DNA of 64,000 nucleotides from Ferdinandcohnia sp036965045 (GCF_036965045.1 NZ_JBALOV010000003.1:1-64000), one strand, 5' to 3'. Numbered from the stretch's first letter, positions 17,377 to 26,072 are shown. A program made the numbers and translations. The notes: generated from the sequence alone by a model not told the origin.

Positions 17377-18126
17377 TCATTTTACTTTCACTTTTCGATT
17401 TCGATAGTCATTCGGCCTTACCCCAACTAACTTCTTAAAGAGTCGGCTAAAGTATTTCTCATTTTGATAACCCACAAGATTGGCAACCTCGTAGATTTTC
17501 AGATTGGGATTTTCTAATAATTCTTTTGCTTTTTCCATCCGAATTTTCATCACATAATCCGTAATCGTATCATCAAATTCTTGTTTGAATTTCCTTGAAA
17601 TATACTCCCTGCTGAAGAAGAAACGGTCAGCTATTTCCTGCAGATTGATTTCATTCTGATAATTTTGTCTGACGTACTCTTCAATCAAATGGATACCTGT
17701 TTTCTCTTTTTGATAGTTATCGGTCGTGACCGATGCCTTGCGATCGAGGGCTTGCTCCTTCCATTCATTAACCGCCTTTTCTAATGTTTCATTAAGCACG
17801 TCTGGCTCAATCGGCTTTAATAAATAGTCAAAGCTTTTATAATAAATCGCATTCCTCATGTATTCAAAATCATCGTAACCGCTTACGACAATTGTTTTAC
17901 TCCCTATCCCGGATGTGCGGATCCATTTCAATAGACTGATGCCATCTTTTTTGGGCATTCTCATATCAGTAAAAATGATCTCGGGCTGATGCTCTGAAAT
18001 GATGTCCATTGCCTCTTCCCCATCTTTTGCCTCAAAAATCGTATGTATCCCGAATTTTTTCCACTCTGCCAGTAATAAAAGTCCTTCACGCACATGCTTT
18101 TCGTCATCAATAATGATTGCTTTCAT
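17377..18126 (-). CDS. AraC-type response regulator (YesN family)
   Basis: 249 residues from the ATG at 18126 (AAAGGTG six bases upstream). The receiver domain covers residues about 1-120: acidic pair IIDDEKH, phospho-acceptor Asp in IIFTDMRMPKKDG, Thr/Ser switch VVSGYDD, and Lys in LLKPIEP. The C-terminal AraC double helix-turn-helix occupies about residues 150-245 (NLQEIADRFFFSREYISRK, then YEVANLVGYQNEKYFSRLF). It overlaps the sensor kinase gene by 20 bases. It most likely activates this carbohydrate operon on receiving phosphate from its kinase; two direct repeats before the first permease are candidate sites. Confidence 0.92.
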   Translation of the reverse strand: MKAIIIDDEKHVREGLLLLAEWKKFGIHTIFEAKDGEEAMDIISEHQPEIIFTDMRMPKKDGISLLKWIRTSGIGSKTIVVSGYDDFEYMRNAIYYKSFDYLLKPIEPDVLNETLEKAVNEWKEQALDRKASVTTDNYQKEKTGIHLIEEYVRQNYQNEINLQEIADRFFFSREYISRKFKQEFDDTITDYVMKIRMEKAKELLENPNLKIYEVANLVGYQNEKYFSRLFKKLVGVRPNDYRNRKVKVK

Positions 18127-19918
18127 AATCGGCACCTTTCACATCAATCGGAAGTCTCATGGTCACTAGAAAACCGCCTTCCTCACTGTTTTGAAGTTGT
18201 AAAGCTGCTTGGTCATGATAATAAAGCTTTAATCTTGCATATACATTCCTGAGGCCAATATTAGTCCCTTCACCTAAACTCGTTCCACTATGAAAATACG
18301 AATAAATTTCTTGAAGTCTTTCTTCCGAGACACCCGTTCCATTGTCCTTTACCGCAATCAATAATTCGTTATGCTCGACTGCACATGTGATGGTGATCTT
18401 CCCCACTTCTGTTCGATCATCAAAACCATGCTTGAAATAATTTTCAATGATCGGCTGCAGGATCATTTTCGGAACCTTCACATCTTGTGCACTTTCACTC
18501 ACTTCAATCTTGAATTCCAATTGCTCTCCAAATCGTTCTTTTTGTAAAAGAAGGAATGCTTTTATATAGTTGATTTCTTTAATCAGCGGAATGATGTCTT
18601 CTTCCATATTCATGCCGTATCTCATAATCTTTGAAAGCTGCGTAATCAACGAATAAATCTGAGGTACATTGTTTTTTAGCGCAAGTGTACCGATCGATTG
18701 AAGTGCATTGTATAGAAAATGCGGATTAATTTGTGATTGCAGGACACGTAATTGATTGGTTTTGTTTTCGATTTCGAGCTTGTATTCCTTGTTAATCAGA
18801 TGATTGATTTTTTCAATCATATGCTGAAAGCGATTCCCTAAAACCCCAATTTCATCCTCACCCAGTGGTTGAAAATTCACATCCATGTTTCCGCGTTCTA
18901 CCTGCCGGATATTGTGGAGAAGAATTCGAATCGGTGATGTTATTTTAAACGACACGAATAAAGTGGCTAACACCACTAGGATCAATCCAACGACCCCAAA
19001 TAAAATATTAATAATGGCTACGTTATTCACACTTTCATAGAGAGTGGTATATGGAATTCTTTTAACCAGCATCCAGTTTCCTGAAATCTCTGGAAGCTTG
19101 TTATAGACCATCACACCATGAAACGAATCATCACTCCACTCCATCGTCCCCTGCTCTTCATTTGTATGGACTAATGTGTCAATCCATGCCTCGTGATTTG
19201 CCTTATCCTCTTGTTTAGATTGATAAATAAAATCTCCTTCAGCCGAAACGATATAAAATTCCTCATTTTTATCGTTATACAAATTTTCACTTAATTCAAG
19301 GATTTTATCTGGCGTAATTTCCAGCGTGACATAGGCAAGAACGTCCTTCGATGGTGAATTGATAAACGAACGATGAATCGATAAAACAGGCTTTGGCCGT
19401 TTGACATTAACAATATTATCCAAGTTCTTTTGGAGATGAATCGGTTCAATATACATATTGCCTGGGCTGTTTTTGGCCTTTTCGAACGCTTCCTCGTTTC
19501 CATTCACTACCTTATTTGCAAAGACGACCGCTGATTGCTTTGAAATGGAGATAATTCGTTCATCATTGGCAAATGTAATATAGACCCGTTCAATGTTTTC
19601 TTCCGCATATAAAATCGTTTGCAAAACATCCTTTACGGTATCCAAAATCGGATAATGCTTTTCCGTATGTGGGGACCTTAAAAAACTGACAATATCAGGA
19701 TTATTATAAAGTGAAAGCGATAATCCATTCAACTCTCGAATATAGCTCGTCAGATTTTCCTTCCCTTGATATAAGAGACTCTTATTCTCTTGAACGACTT
19801 GATCCTTTAAAGATTCTTTAATATGAAAATAGGTAATCGCAATGGACGTCCCAAACGGCACGATTGTAGTGAGCAGTAATAGCACAATCAGCCTATTTCG
19901 AATACTCCTCTTAAACAA
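18107..19918 (-). CDS. Sensor histidine kinase (YesM family)
   Basis: 603 residues, TTG start with GGGGGTG upstream. An N-terminal transmembrane helix (LIVLLLLTTIVPFGTSIAI) is followed by a large extracellular sensor (about residues 35-300), a second transmembrane helix (INILFGVVGLILVVLATLF), a HAMP linker, and a His_kinase domain with the phospho-acceptor motif INPHFLYNALQ. The HATPase_c domain ends the protein (IENYFKHGF N-box, KDNGTGV, and GLRNVYARLKL). It probably senses an external carbohydrate or the loaded binding protein encoded just upstream, and phosphorylates the AraC-type regulator downstream. Confidence 0.93.
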   Translation of the reverse strand: MFKRSIRNRLIVLLLLTTIVPFGTSIAITYFHIKESLKDQVVQENKSLLYQGKENLTSYIRELNGLSLSLYNNPDIVSFLRSPHTEKHYPILDTVKDVLQTILYAEENIERVYITFANDERIISISKQSAVVFANKVVNGNEEAFEKAKNSPGNMYIEPIHLQKNLDNIVNVKRPKPVLSIHRSFINSPSKDVLAYVTLEITPDKILELSENLYNDKNEEFYIVSAEGDFIYQSKQEDKANHEAWIDTLVHTNEEQGTMEWSDDSFHGVMVYNKLPEISGNWMLVKRIPYTTLYESVNNVAIINILFGVVGLILVVLATLFVSFKITSPIRILLHNIRQVERGNMDVNFQPLGEDEIGVLGNRFQHMIEKINHLINKEYKLEIENKTNQLRVLQSQINPHFLYNALQSIGTLALKNNVPQIYSLITQLSKIMRYGMNMEEDIIPLIKEINYIKAFLLLQKERFGEQLEFKIEVSESAQDVKVPKMILQPIIENYFKHGFDDRTEVGKITITCAVEHNELLIAVKDNGTGVSEERLQEIYSYFHSGTSLGEGTNIGLRNVYARLKLYYHDQAALQLQNSEEGGFLVTMRLPIDVKGADYESNHY

Positions 19919-19957
19919 AGGGCACCCCCCTAAATATATACAATATTAGTATAAAAT

Positions 19958-19988
19958 AGAAAGCACATCTAGTATAGACATGCTTTCT
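19958..19988 (-). terminator. Attenuating hairpin between binding-protein and kinase genes
   Basis: On the minus strand AGAAAGCATGTCTA pairs with TAGATGTGCTTTCT (two wobble pairs) and is followed by a T/A-rich stretch. It lies 34 bases beyond the binding-protein stop codon. It could reduce read-through, keeping the binding protein more abundant than the two-component system. Confidence 0.55.
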
Positions 19989-20021
19989 ACAAAATTTGGG
20001 AGTTTCCACTGTGTTAATGGA

Positions 20022-21299
20022 TTACTTCAGGTCATCCCATGTTTTTTGAAAACGAGCTAATAATTCATCGTAATCAATTTTTCCGGCTGCATATTCTTGA
20101 ATCGCTGCTGCTTTCTCCATGTTCGCACCATCTGGCCATCTAAACCAAGTCCAAGGAATCGTTTTTTCTTCTTTCGAATAGTCCAGAATCGAAGTACCAA
20201 GGTCACCTAATCCGGTTGGTTCGATGTTATCGAAAGCAGGGATAAATGCGAATTCTTCTGTAATAAATCGCTTACCTGTATCGGATGAAACCATCCAATT
20301 TAAGAAATCCTTTGCTTCTTGAAGGTGCTCAGAGTTTTTATTAAGCACCCAGTTGTTTGGAACCCCTACTGGCAGACGATTTGCTGACGCCTCATCATCC
20401 GTCATCGCAATTGGAAGGAAGCCCATGTTGATTTCCGGATTAATTTCATAAATCATATTTTCTGTCCAGTTTCCTTGTTGAAGCATCGCTGTTTCACCTG
20501 ATGCAAACAAAGTAACTTGGGTATTATAATCGGTTGTAAGTGGATTATCATTTGCATATTTCAACTCTAAATCTAGTACATTCTTAAAGTCTTCAAAATG
20601 CTTATTACCCTCAATTTTTTCAGTTCCAGCATAAAGCCCTTCGATAAATTTAACAGGGTCATCCTGTTGGGCAAACGGGATATTCAGTAAATGCTGACCA
20701 ATAACCCACCATTCTCCATAGCCTGCTGAGAATGGAGTAATCCCTGCTGCTTCAAGCTTTTCTGCTGCTTCTTTTAGCTCTGAGAAAGTTTTTGGAGCCT
20801 CGCTAATTCCAGCTTTTTCAAATAAGTCCTTATTATACACAAATCCATAGCCTTCTAGGTTAACAGGCATGCCGTACAGCTTGCCATCTGTGTCCGTCAT
20901 TGGAACTTTACCGATTGGTAACACATGCTCAACCCATGGCTCATTTGAAAGATCGGCTAAACGCTCTTTCCAAAGCTCTAATTCTTTGAATCCACCGTTG
21001 TTAAAAATGTCTGGCTCATCGCCTGAAGCGAATTTCGCTTTTAATGCAGCACCATAGTCAGCACCGCCACCAACTGATTCAAGCTTAATCTTGATGTTTG
21101 GATGTTCTTTTTCATACTCATCAATCATCGCTTGGAGTTGATCAGCAATTTCAACCTTGAACTGCATCATGTTTAGAGTAACGGTTTCCTCCCCGCTTTT
21201 TCCTCCTTCACCCTTGTCGCCACTTGTCTTCTCCTTATCGGAACAAGCACCAAGGATTAATACCAAAGCCATTGTTAACAAAAGCAACATGCGTTTCAT
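20022..21299 (-). CDS. ABC-transporter sugar-binding lipoprotein
   Basis: 425 residues. Signal peptide of the lipoprotein type: MKRMLLLLTMALVLILGAC, with the lipobox LGAC and Cys19 as the lipidated residue, then a Ser/Gly/Lys/Glu-rich linker. The remainder is a family 1 extracellular solute-binding protein (ANNGGF-like region in DIFNNGGFKELELW, and MLQQGNWTENMIYEI). It is anchored outside the membrane and delivers a mono- or oligosaccharide to the two permeases encoded upstream. No ATPase gene is present in the operon; a shared MsmK/MsmX-type ATPase elsewhere is expected. GGGGG lies nine bases before the ATG. Confidence 0.93.
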   Translation of the reverse strand: MKRMLLLLTMALVLILGACSDKEKTSGDKGEGGKSGEETVTLNMMQFKVEIADQLQAMIDEYEKEHPNIKIKLESVGGGADYGAALKAKFASGDEPDIFNNGGFKELELWKERLADLSNEPWVEHVLPIGKVPMTDTDGKLYGMPVNLEGYGFVYNKDLFEKAGISEAPKTFSELKEAAEKLEAAGITPFSAGYGEWWVIGQHLLNIPFAQQDDPVKFIEGLYAGTEKIEGNKHFEDFKNVLDLELKYANDNPLTTDYNTQVTLFASGETAMLQQGNWTENMIYEINPEINMGFLPIAMTDDEASANRLPVGVPNNWVLNKNSEHLQEAKDFLNWMVSSDTGKRFITEEFAFIPAFDNIEPTGLGDLGTSILDYSKEEKTIPWTWFRWPDGANMEKAAAIQEYAAGKIDYDELLARFQKTWDDLK

Positions 21300-21327
21300 T
21301 AACTTGTTTCCCCCTTTAATATATGAA

Positions 21328-21346
21328 TTTTTGTATTATACAAAAA
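21328..21346. repeat. Intercistronic inverted repeat
   Basis: TTTTTGTA-TTA-TACAAAAA, a perfect 8-bp dyad in the 57-base gap between the second permease and binding-protein genes. As RNA it may be an mRNA-processing or stability element; it could also be an operator. Function is inferred. Confidence 0.4.
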
Positions 21347-21356
21347 TGTATAACCC

Positions 21357-22184
21357 TTATTTAATCGACCCTGCTGCAATTCCTTTAATAATATGTCTTT
21401 GTAAAAACAAGAAGAAGATAATGATTGGTGTGATACCAAGTACGAGTGCTGCTAATCCCATATCCCATTGTTTTGTGTATTGAGCAAAGAACGAGCTTGT
21501 TGCTAATGGGATCGTCCGTAGCTCTGCATCTGTTAAAACAAGTAATGGCAGTAGGTAATCATTCCAAATCCATAAGGTGTTTAAAATGATCACCGTCACG
21601 GTAATCGGTTTTAACAATGGAAAGACAATTCGCCAAAAGACGCCAAACTGCGAACAGCCATCGATTCTGGCAGATTCCTCAATTTCAACAGGCACCGTCT
21701 TCACAAATCCATGAAAAAGGAAGAGAGACAGCGGTACGCCAAACCCAAAGTACATGATCACAATCCCTGGAATACTATTGACGATTCCTAACATACCACC
21801 TAGCTTCATCAACGGAATCATAACAGATTGGAACGGAATCACCATGGCTGCGACAAAAAAGATAAATAAAAAGCTACTAAATTTGCCACCCGTTCTGACC
21901 AACTTCCAAGCGGCCATCGAACTAATCACGACAATTCCTATATTACTTAAAACCGTAATAATCAATGAATTCCAAAACGCTCTTGGAAACTGAATAATCT
22001 CCCATACTTTCACAAAATTCGCAAATAAAATTTCCTTAGGCCATGCAGCCGCATCAATTAAAATCTCGGAAAATGCCTTCACGGAATTAATGAAGACGAA
22101 ATAAAATGGGATGAGAAAAATGAGACCTAACACAATTCCCAAAATCTCTAATAAAAAGGTTCTTTTGGTATATCTTCGGTTCAT
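21357..22184 (-). CDS. Carbohydrate ABC permease (MalG type)
   Basis: 275 residues with six transmembrane helices. The EAA loop that docks on the ATPase reads EESARIDGCSQFGVFWRI (near residues 185-205), and the C-terminus ends RHIIKGIAAGSIK, both typical of MalG-type permeases. It shares the single base 22184 with the end of the upstream permease gene, an overlap that implies coupled translation. It forms the membrane channel together with that protein. Confidence 0.93.
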   Translation of the reverse strand: MNRRYTKRTFLLEILGIVLGLIFLIPFYFVFINSVKAFSEILIDAAAWPKEILFANFVKVWEIIQFPRAFWNSLIITVLSNIGIVVISSMAAWKLVRTGGKFSSFLFIFFVAAMVIPFQSVMIPLMKLGGMLGIVNSIPGIVIMYFGFGVPLSLFLFHGFVKTVPVEIEESARIDGCSQFGVFWRIVFPLLKPITVTVIILNTLWIWNDYLLPLLVLTDAELRTIPLATSSFFAQYTKQWDMGLAALVLGITPIIIFFLFLQRHIIKGIAAGSIK

Positions 22185-23125
22185 TATGCCTCAACCTCCT
22201 TTTTCTTCGTCATTACAACTTGAACAGTTGTAAAGATTGCCACAATGACAAAGAACAAGACCGCTTTAGCGGTACCTAGACCGAAATTGTTATACTGAAA
22301 GGCTTCCCGATAAATATTAATCGCGACAGACTCTGTTGAATTAAACGGTCCCCCGTTCGTCAACGAAATATTAATGTCGAAGATCTTAAAGGCCATCGAA
22401 ATCGTTAAAAAGAAGCAAATCGTAAACGCTGGAAGAATTAACGGCATGATAATCTTCGTTAATACATTCCAATTCGAGGCCCCATCAATTCTAGCCGCCT
22501 CTATGTAGGATTGATCAACTCCCTGTAATGCCGCAATATAAATGACCATCATATAACCAGCCGTTTGCCAAGCAAATACAATGACAATTCCCCAAAAGGC
22601 AGTAGCCTCATCACCTAACCAGGCAAGCTTGAAAATCCCAAGATCGGTGTATTTTCCTACTGAAGCAAACCCCTTCACAAAGATAAACTGCCAGATAAAC
22701 CCAAGCAAGAGTCCGCCAATGACATTTGGCATAAAAAAGACCGTTCGTAAAATATTTCTTGTCTTTAATGCCCCATTTAGCAATAGCGCTAATCCAAATC
22801 CAAGTAAATTACTAATGATAACAGCGGCAAACATAAACCTCGTTGTAAACCAGAAGGAATTGAAAAACTTTGCATCGTTGGTAAAAATCTTTTTATAATT
22901 CTCAAATCCAATCCATTCCACTGCAGAGCTAATCCCATTCCAGGATGTAAATGAATAATAGATCCCCATTAAAAATGGGATAATTTGAATCATCACAAAA
23001 AACAATAAAGCAGGTCCCACAAAAGCTGCATAGGTTAAGACGTTTTTCCACTTTATTTTTCGTTTCGGTTTAAGTTCGAGTTTTCGACTCAGTTGTCCTC
23101 CCGTTTCGGCTGTCTTCGCTTCCAT
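22184..23125 (-). CDS. Carbohydrate ABC permease (MalF type)
   Basis: 313 residues, six transmembrane helices after a basic cytosolic N-terminus (ELKPKRKIKWKN). First helix LTYAAFVGPALLFFVMIQI. The EAA loop reads YIEAARIDGASNWNVLTKI, which binds the shared ATPase. GGAGGGGG precedes the ATG at 23125. It is the first gene of a long operon running leftwards to 13552 with only one internal weak hairpin, and its expression should depend on the YesN-type regulator. Confidence 0.93.
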   Translation of the reverse strand: MEAKTAETGGQLSRKLELKPKRKIKWKNVLTYAAFVGPALLFFVMIQIIPFLMGIYYSFTSWNGISSAVEWIGFENYKKIFTNDAKFFNSFWFTTRFMFAAVIISNLLGFGLALLLNGALKTRNILRTVFFMPNVIGGLLLGFIWQFIFVKGFASVGKYTDLGIFKLAWLGDEATAFWGIVIVFAWQTAGYMMVIYIAALQGVDQSYIEAARIDGASNWNVLTKIIMPLILPAFTICFFLTISMAFKIFDINISLTNGGPFNSTESVAINIYREAFQYNNFGLGTAKAVLFFVIVAIFTTVQVVMTKKKEVEA

Positions 23126-23170
23126 TTACACCACCCCCTCCAAATTGTAACCGTTTTCTTTTATTATAAC

Positions 23171-23228
23171 GGTACAACTGTCATAATACAGGAAACGATA
23201 TTGACTGTTAGGGGTACAATATTGACAT
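23171..23228. promoter_or_regulatory. Direct repeats before the carbohydrate operon
   Basis: GGTACAA occurs at 23171 and again at 23213, exactly 42 bases apart (four helical turns), each extended by a weaker n3TnAnA match. A TATAAT-like box on the minus strand overlaps the first copy and lacks a good -35 box, as expected for an activated promoter. Candidate binding sites for the YesN-type regulator. Confidence 0.45.
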
Positions 23229-23292
23229 CGTGATGACTTTCGGACTATTTTCTTTAAGGTGGATCATGAAAATCATCTGTTTTAGACAAAAA

Positions 23293-23350
23293 GCCTCAGT
23301 CAGAAGATGAGGCAAAATAAAAAAGGAAACCGGGGAAGTCCCAGGTCTCC
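23293..23350 (-). terminator. Tandem terminators of the spore-related cluster
   Basis: Two hairpins read on the minus strand. The first met is GGAGACCTGGG-actt-CCCCGGTTTCC (23350-23325), followed by six T. The second is GCCTCA-n9-TGAGGC (23313-23293), followed by five T. They end the gene at 23370 and insulate the sugar operon promoter. Confidence 0.8.
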
Positions 23351-23369
23351 TGTATAGGTTTAATGTTAA

Positions 23370-24143
23370 CTAGTCTTCTTCTATAAAAATCTCTTGCCCT
23401 TCCTCGTTAATATCGACTTTCAGTCCTGCATCTTGTTCTTTATTTGTGTCAGGCGGTTCAGGCGGTTCTGTTACCTCATTGCTATTCTGCTCGTCGTTCT
23501 TCCCTTTCTTAAACTCATTCATGGTAGATAAAAAATCCTCCGCTAAATCTGACGGAATGATTCCCGTTCCATATGTAGCACCGACATTTAAGCTCCCGCT
23601 TAAATCTTTTACTCCAAGGTGAGCAATATTATTATTCAGTTCATATTTGTCAATTAGCATACGCTCAACCTTTATATCCTGATATACAATGGGGAGTTCG
23701 TTTGATTTCGTTTGACTGCCCAATGCTTTCTTTATTTCATTACATTCATTAAGGATATGTTTATTTTCAGTTTCACACTGTTCAATCCGCTCTTTTAAGC
23801 TAGCCATGTCATGGGTAAGTATATGAAGCTGTTCCTTTAGTTTGTCCATTTCGTGAAACCACTGAGCCTTCAATCTTTTTTCCACAGTGGCGATGATTTT
23901 CGCTTCAAAATCATCAGGTATGCTAAAATCCTGCTTTTCCTTTTTTTCCTTGATAGCTGTTTTTTCTAATCCATTCATGGTGGAAAGGGCAAGAAAATGG
24001 CTTTCTATTTTCAGGAATCGCTTCATTGTCACTTCAAGCGTATTGATTCTCTTAAACTCTATTTCAAGCTTTGCGATTCTCTTTTCTAAAGCCTCCCGAT
24101 CATTTTCCTTACGAACATTTCTTTTAAAAGGCAACTTTTTCAT
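23370..24143 (-). CDS. GerPC-like coiled-coil spore protein
   Basis: 257 residues from the ATG at 24143 (GGAAAGG six bases upstream). The N-terminal two thirds is coiled coil (REALEKRIAKLEIEFKRI, LKEQLHILTHDMASLKERI). It is followed by a short beta region IVYQDIKVERMLIDKYE and a GVKDLSGSLNVGATYG motif, like the conserved patch of GerPC (spore coat permeability to germinants). The tail is acidic and Pro-rich (TEPPEPPDTNKEQ). It shares the strand and neighbourhood of two GerPA/PF-like genes and two alpha-crystallin genes. A role in coat assembly or germinant access is inferred from these features. Confidence 0.65.
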   Translation of the reverse strand: MKKLPFKRNVRKENDREALEKRIAKLEIEFKRINTLEVTMKRFLKIESHFLALSTMNGLEKTAIKEKKEKQDFSIPDDFEAKIIATVEKRLKAQWFHEMDKLKEQLHILTHDMASLKERIEQCETENKHILNECNEIKKALGSQTKSNELPIVYQDIKVERMLIDKYELNNNIAHLGVKDLSGSLNVGATYGTGIIPSDLAEDFLSTMNEFKKGKNDEQNSNEVTEPPEPPDTNKEQDAGLKVDINEEGQEIFIEED

Positions 24144-24210
24144 CACCACCCTTTCCTATTTTTTCATCATAACAGGCTTAGTTATGGAACCGTTTTTTGG
24201 GGATAAGCAT

Positions 24211-24684
24211 TTATTCGATTACGACAAATTCCTCTGGTTCAATTTTTCTGTGATAGGTGATAACGAGGAGACCGTGGTTGTATCTGGCTCTTATCGGATT
24301 GCCGTCTGTTGGTTCTGGAAGCGCAATCGTGCGCTCGAATTCTCCATACACTCGCTCATTTTTTAAGGTTGCATCTGGTTTAAATGGTAATCTTGAAATT
24401 CCTTTGATGGTTAAGTTTGACCCAACTACTTTTAACTGGATGTCTCTTTTGTCGATGCCAGGGATTTCGATTAAGATGACAATCTGAGCGTCAAGCTTGA
24501 AGATATCTATTGGAGGAAATTCAACCGATTCAGTTGTTCGTCTTGCTTGTTCGGCAGGTTGTTCTGCCTCCATGTCCCGCATGATTTTTTTGGAGGATTC
24601 CTGATCAAACACATGGTTCCAAAAATCACCCGTTTGGTAATTCTGCGCAATCTCCATCCACTGCTTGAGCTTTTCCATATCCAC
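24211..24684 (-). CDS. Hsp20/alpha-crystallin small heat-shock protein
   Basis: 157 residues, GTG start with GGGAGGG seven bases upstream. The alpha-crystallin domain occupies about residues 55-150: FPPIDIFKLDAQIVILIEIPGI, then DIQLKVVGSNLTIKG, the loop NERVYGEFERTIALPEP, and the closing GLLVITYHRK in place of the usual GVL-x-I-x-hPK. Such proteins are ATP-independent holdases; spore-former versions (CotM type) sit in the coat. Its position between a GerPC-like gene and a second alpha-crystallin gene favours a sporulation role over general heat shock. Confidence 0.82.
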   Translation of the reverse strand: MDMEKLKQWMEIAQNYQTGDFWNHVFDQESSKKIMRDMEAEQPAEQARRTTESVEFPPIDIFKLDAQIVILIEIPGIDKRDIQLKVVGSNLTIKGISRLPFKPDATLKNERVYGEFERTIALPEPTDGNPIRARYNHGLLVITYHRKIEPEEFVVIE

Positions 24685-24824
24685 GATGCTTCCCTCCCGT
24701 TTTACACATCAAGCAAAAAGCCACTTACTTCTACTACTATTCATATTGTTTGATTGACGATTCATTCCTCTGATTTCGTACCAGCATCCCCTTATTTTTG
24801 GTCATATAAGAAGTAGATGCCCCT

Positions 24825-25334
24825 TCATTCAAAAGGAGGGACATCTAGTTCTGTATACTGCGTATCGGTTGCCTTAGGAAGCTTGATTTGAAGATACTCA
24901 TCTTTATAACTTGTCACAGCTCCTTTTTTCTTTACAAGCTCAGGCAAGGCAAACAAATGGTAACTTTCCTTATTCGGATACCCCTCAATAATGATTTGGT
25001 TAGATGTATGAAAAATTTTTACGTTTGATAATTTCGACGGATCCTTTATTCTAAACTTTACATATACGTGATCATGAGAATCAAATATTGAAGGAGTGAA
25101 TTCACATTCTGTTGATTGTTCGGGTAAGGATATTTCTCCATCATCACTTACTTGATTCTCATGAAAAGCACGATTCAATACAGATGCATTATTTTGAAAA
25201 AGATCCAGGGAAGTTGACATTGATTTTGAGATAGATTCTTGAACAAATTTTTCAATGCTCGAAGACTCTCCTGAATGTTTCAACAACTGCTGCATGATAT
25301 CCTTAAAAGGAAAGAAGGATTGAAACGGGAACAT
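24825..25334 (-). CDS. Divergent alpha-crystallin-domain spore protein
   Basis: 169 residues. The C-terminal part, about residues 75-160, has an Hsp20-like beta sandwich: FTPSIFDSHDHVYVKFRIKD, NVKIFHTSNQIIIEGYP, then FALPELVKKKGAVTSYKDEY and LQIKLPK. The typical C-terminal I-x-I/V motif is absent. The N-terminus is helical (FPFKDIMQQLLKHSGESS). It starts 23 bases after a GerPA-like gene and is probably co-transcribed with it. Resembles CotM-like coat proteins more than housekeeping chaperones; this assignment is by pattern. Confidence 0.65.
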   Translation of the reverse strand: MFPFQSFFPFKDIMQQLLKHSGESSSIEKFVQESISKSMSTSLDLFQNNASVLNRAFHENQVSDDGEISLPEQSTECEFTPSIFDSHDHVYVKFRIKDPSKLSNVKIFHTSNQIIIEGYPNKESYHLFALPELVKKKGAVTSYKDEYLQIKLPKATDTQYTELDVPPFE

Positions 25335-25357
25335 GGGATAACCTCCTTAAACCGAAG

Positions 25358-25600
25358 CTAAAATTGATTTGAAACCGGTAATGATGGGTTGAAAATCTGA
25401 TCTTGATCGGACACATCTGTATCCAAATAACCCCCTGCAGTTATAGATGAATTGGGTGATAAATCCCCTAAAGAAAAGCTTAATGATATATTTTTTGAAT
25501 TGGCCGTATGGCTGTTATGAACCGTTCCGCCAATATCAAAATTCGCATTTTGACTCATACTATTCGTCTTTATATTAAAGATATTGATCATATAGGGCAT
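25358..25600 (-). CDS. GerPA/GerPF-like spore germination protein
   Basis: 80 residues from the ATG at 25600, chosen because AAAGGA lies upstream and this length equals that of its paralogue. MPYMINIFNIKTNSMSQNA is followed by FDIGGTVHNSHTANSKN and SLGDLSPNSSITAG, then DTDVSDQDQI near the end. The layout of N-terminal beta strands with the G-D/G-T-x-h-x-x-S/N-x-x-S/N-K pattern and the final D-x-D-x-x-D-Q matches the GerPA/GerPF family of coat-permeability proteins. Tandem with a paralogue at 25688. Confidence 0.75.
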   Translation of the reverse strand: MPYMINIFNIKTNSMSQNANFDIGGTVHNSHTANSKNISLSFSLGDLSPNSSITAGGYLDTDVSDQDQIFNPSLPVSNQF

Positions 25601-25687
25601 CTTTTTTATTCCTTTCTCTTTGACTTTATCCTTCATTACATTCGCCTAATTGTAGAGAGACTTCTGCTGAATAAAGGTTAACAGCAA

Positions 25688-25930
25688 TCAATCCTGAGCT
25701 GCATTTACAACTGCTGGGTTACCGATATCGCCTTGATCATTTAAATCTGGATCAATATACACATTCTCCATTCCTGCAGTCGTTGGTGAAAGATCTCCAT
25801 AGGATGAATTTTCCCCTTGGGACTTTGAGTTTGCTGTGTGAGCATTATGAAAGGATTCACCAATATTCACTGAACCGTTATTCGAAATGCTGTTAACTTT
25901 CATGCTATAAATATTGATATGAGTAGGCAT
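25688..25930 (-). CDS. GerPA/GerPF-like spore germination protein
   Basis: 80 residues from the ATG at 25930 (GGGGGAG eight bases upstream). MPTHINIYSMKVNSISNNG, then VNIGESFHNAHTANSKSQ, YGDLSPTTAG and DPDLNDQGDI. Clearly a paralogue of the gene at 25358: both have HTANSK, GDLSP and D-D-x-x-DQ at matching positions. First gene of the cluster. A sigma-K or sigma-G dependent promoter would be expected upstream, but I could not identify one. Confidence 0.75.
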   Translation of the reverse strand: MPTHINIYSMKVNSISNNGSVNIGESFHNAHTANSKSQGENSSYGDLSPTTAGMENVYIDPDLNDQGDIGNPAVVNAAQD

Positions 25931-26024
25931 ATTGATCACTCCCCCTTCATGTTCTTTTATCTTATGCAATAGGCATGCAGGCTGTTATCCTAATTTTGAA
26001 GATGTTATTTTTATACAAAAAAAT

Positions 26025-26055
26025 AAGCACATTTCTATTGTTTAGAAATGTGCTT
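26025..26055 (-). terminator. Intrinsic terminator of the symporter gene
   Basis: AAGCACATTTCT and AGAAATGTGCTT form a perfect 12-bp stem with a 7-base loop. On the minus strand it continues into a T-rich run (ATTTTTTTG), 18 bases beyond the stop codon at 26073. Confidence 0.85.
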
Positions 26056-26072
26056 ACTTGATTTAGTATATA

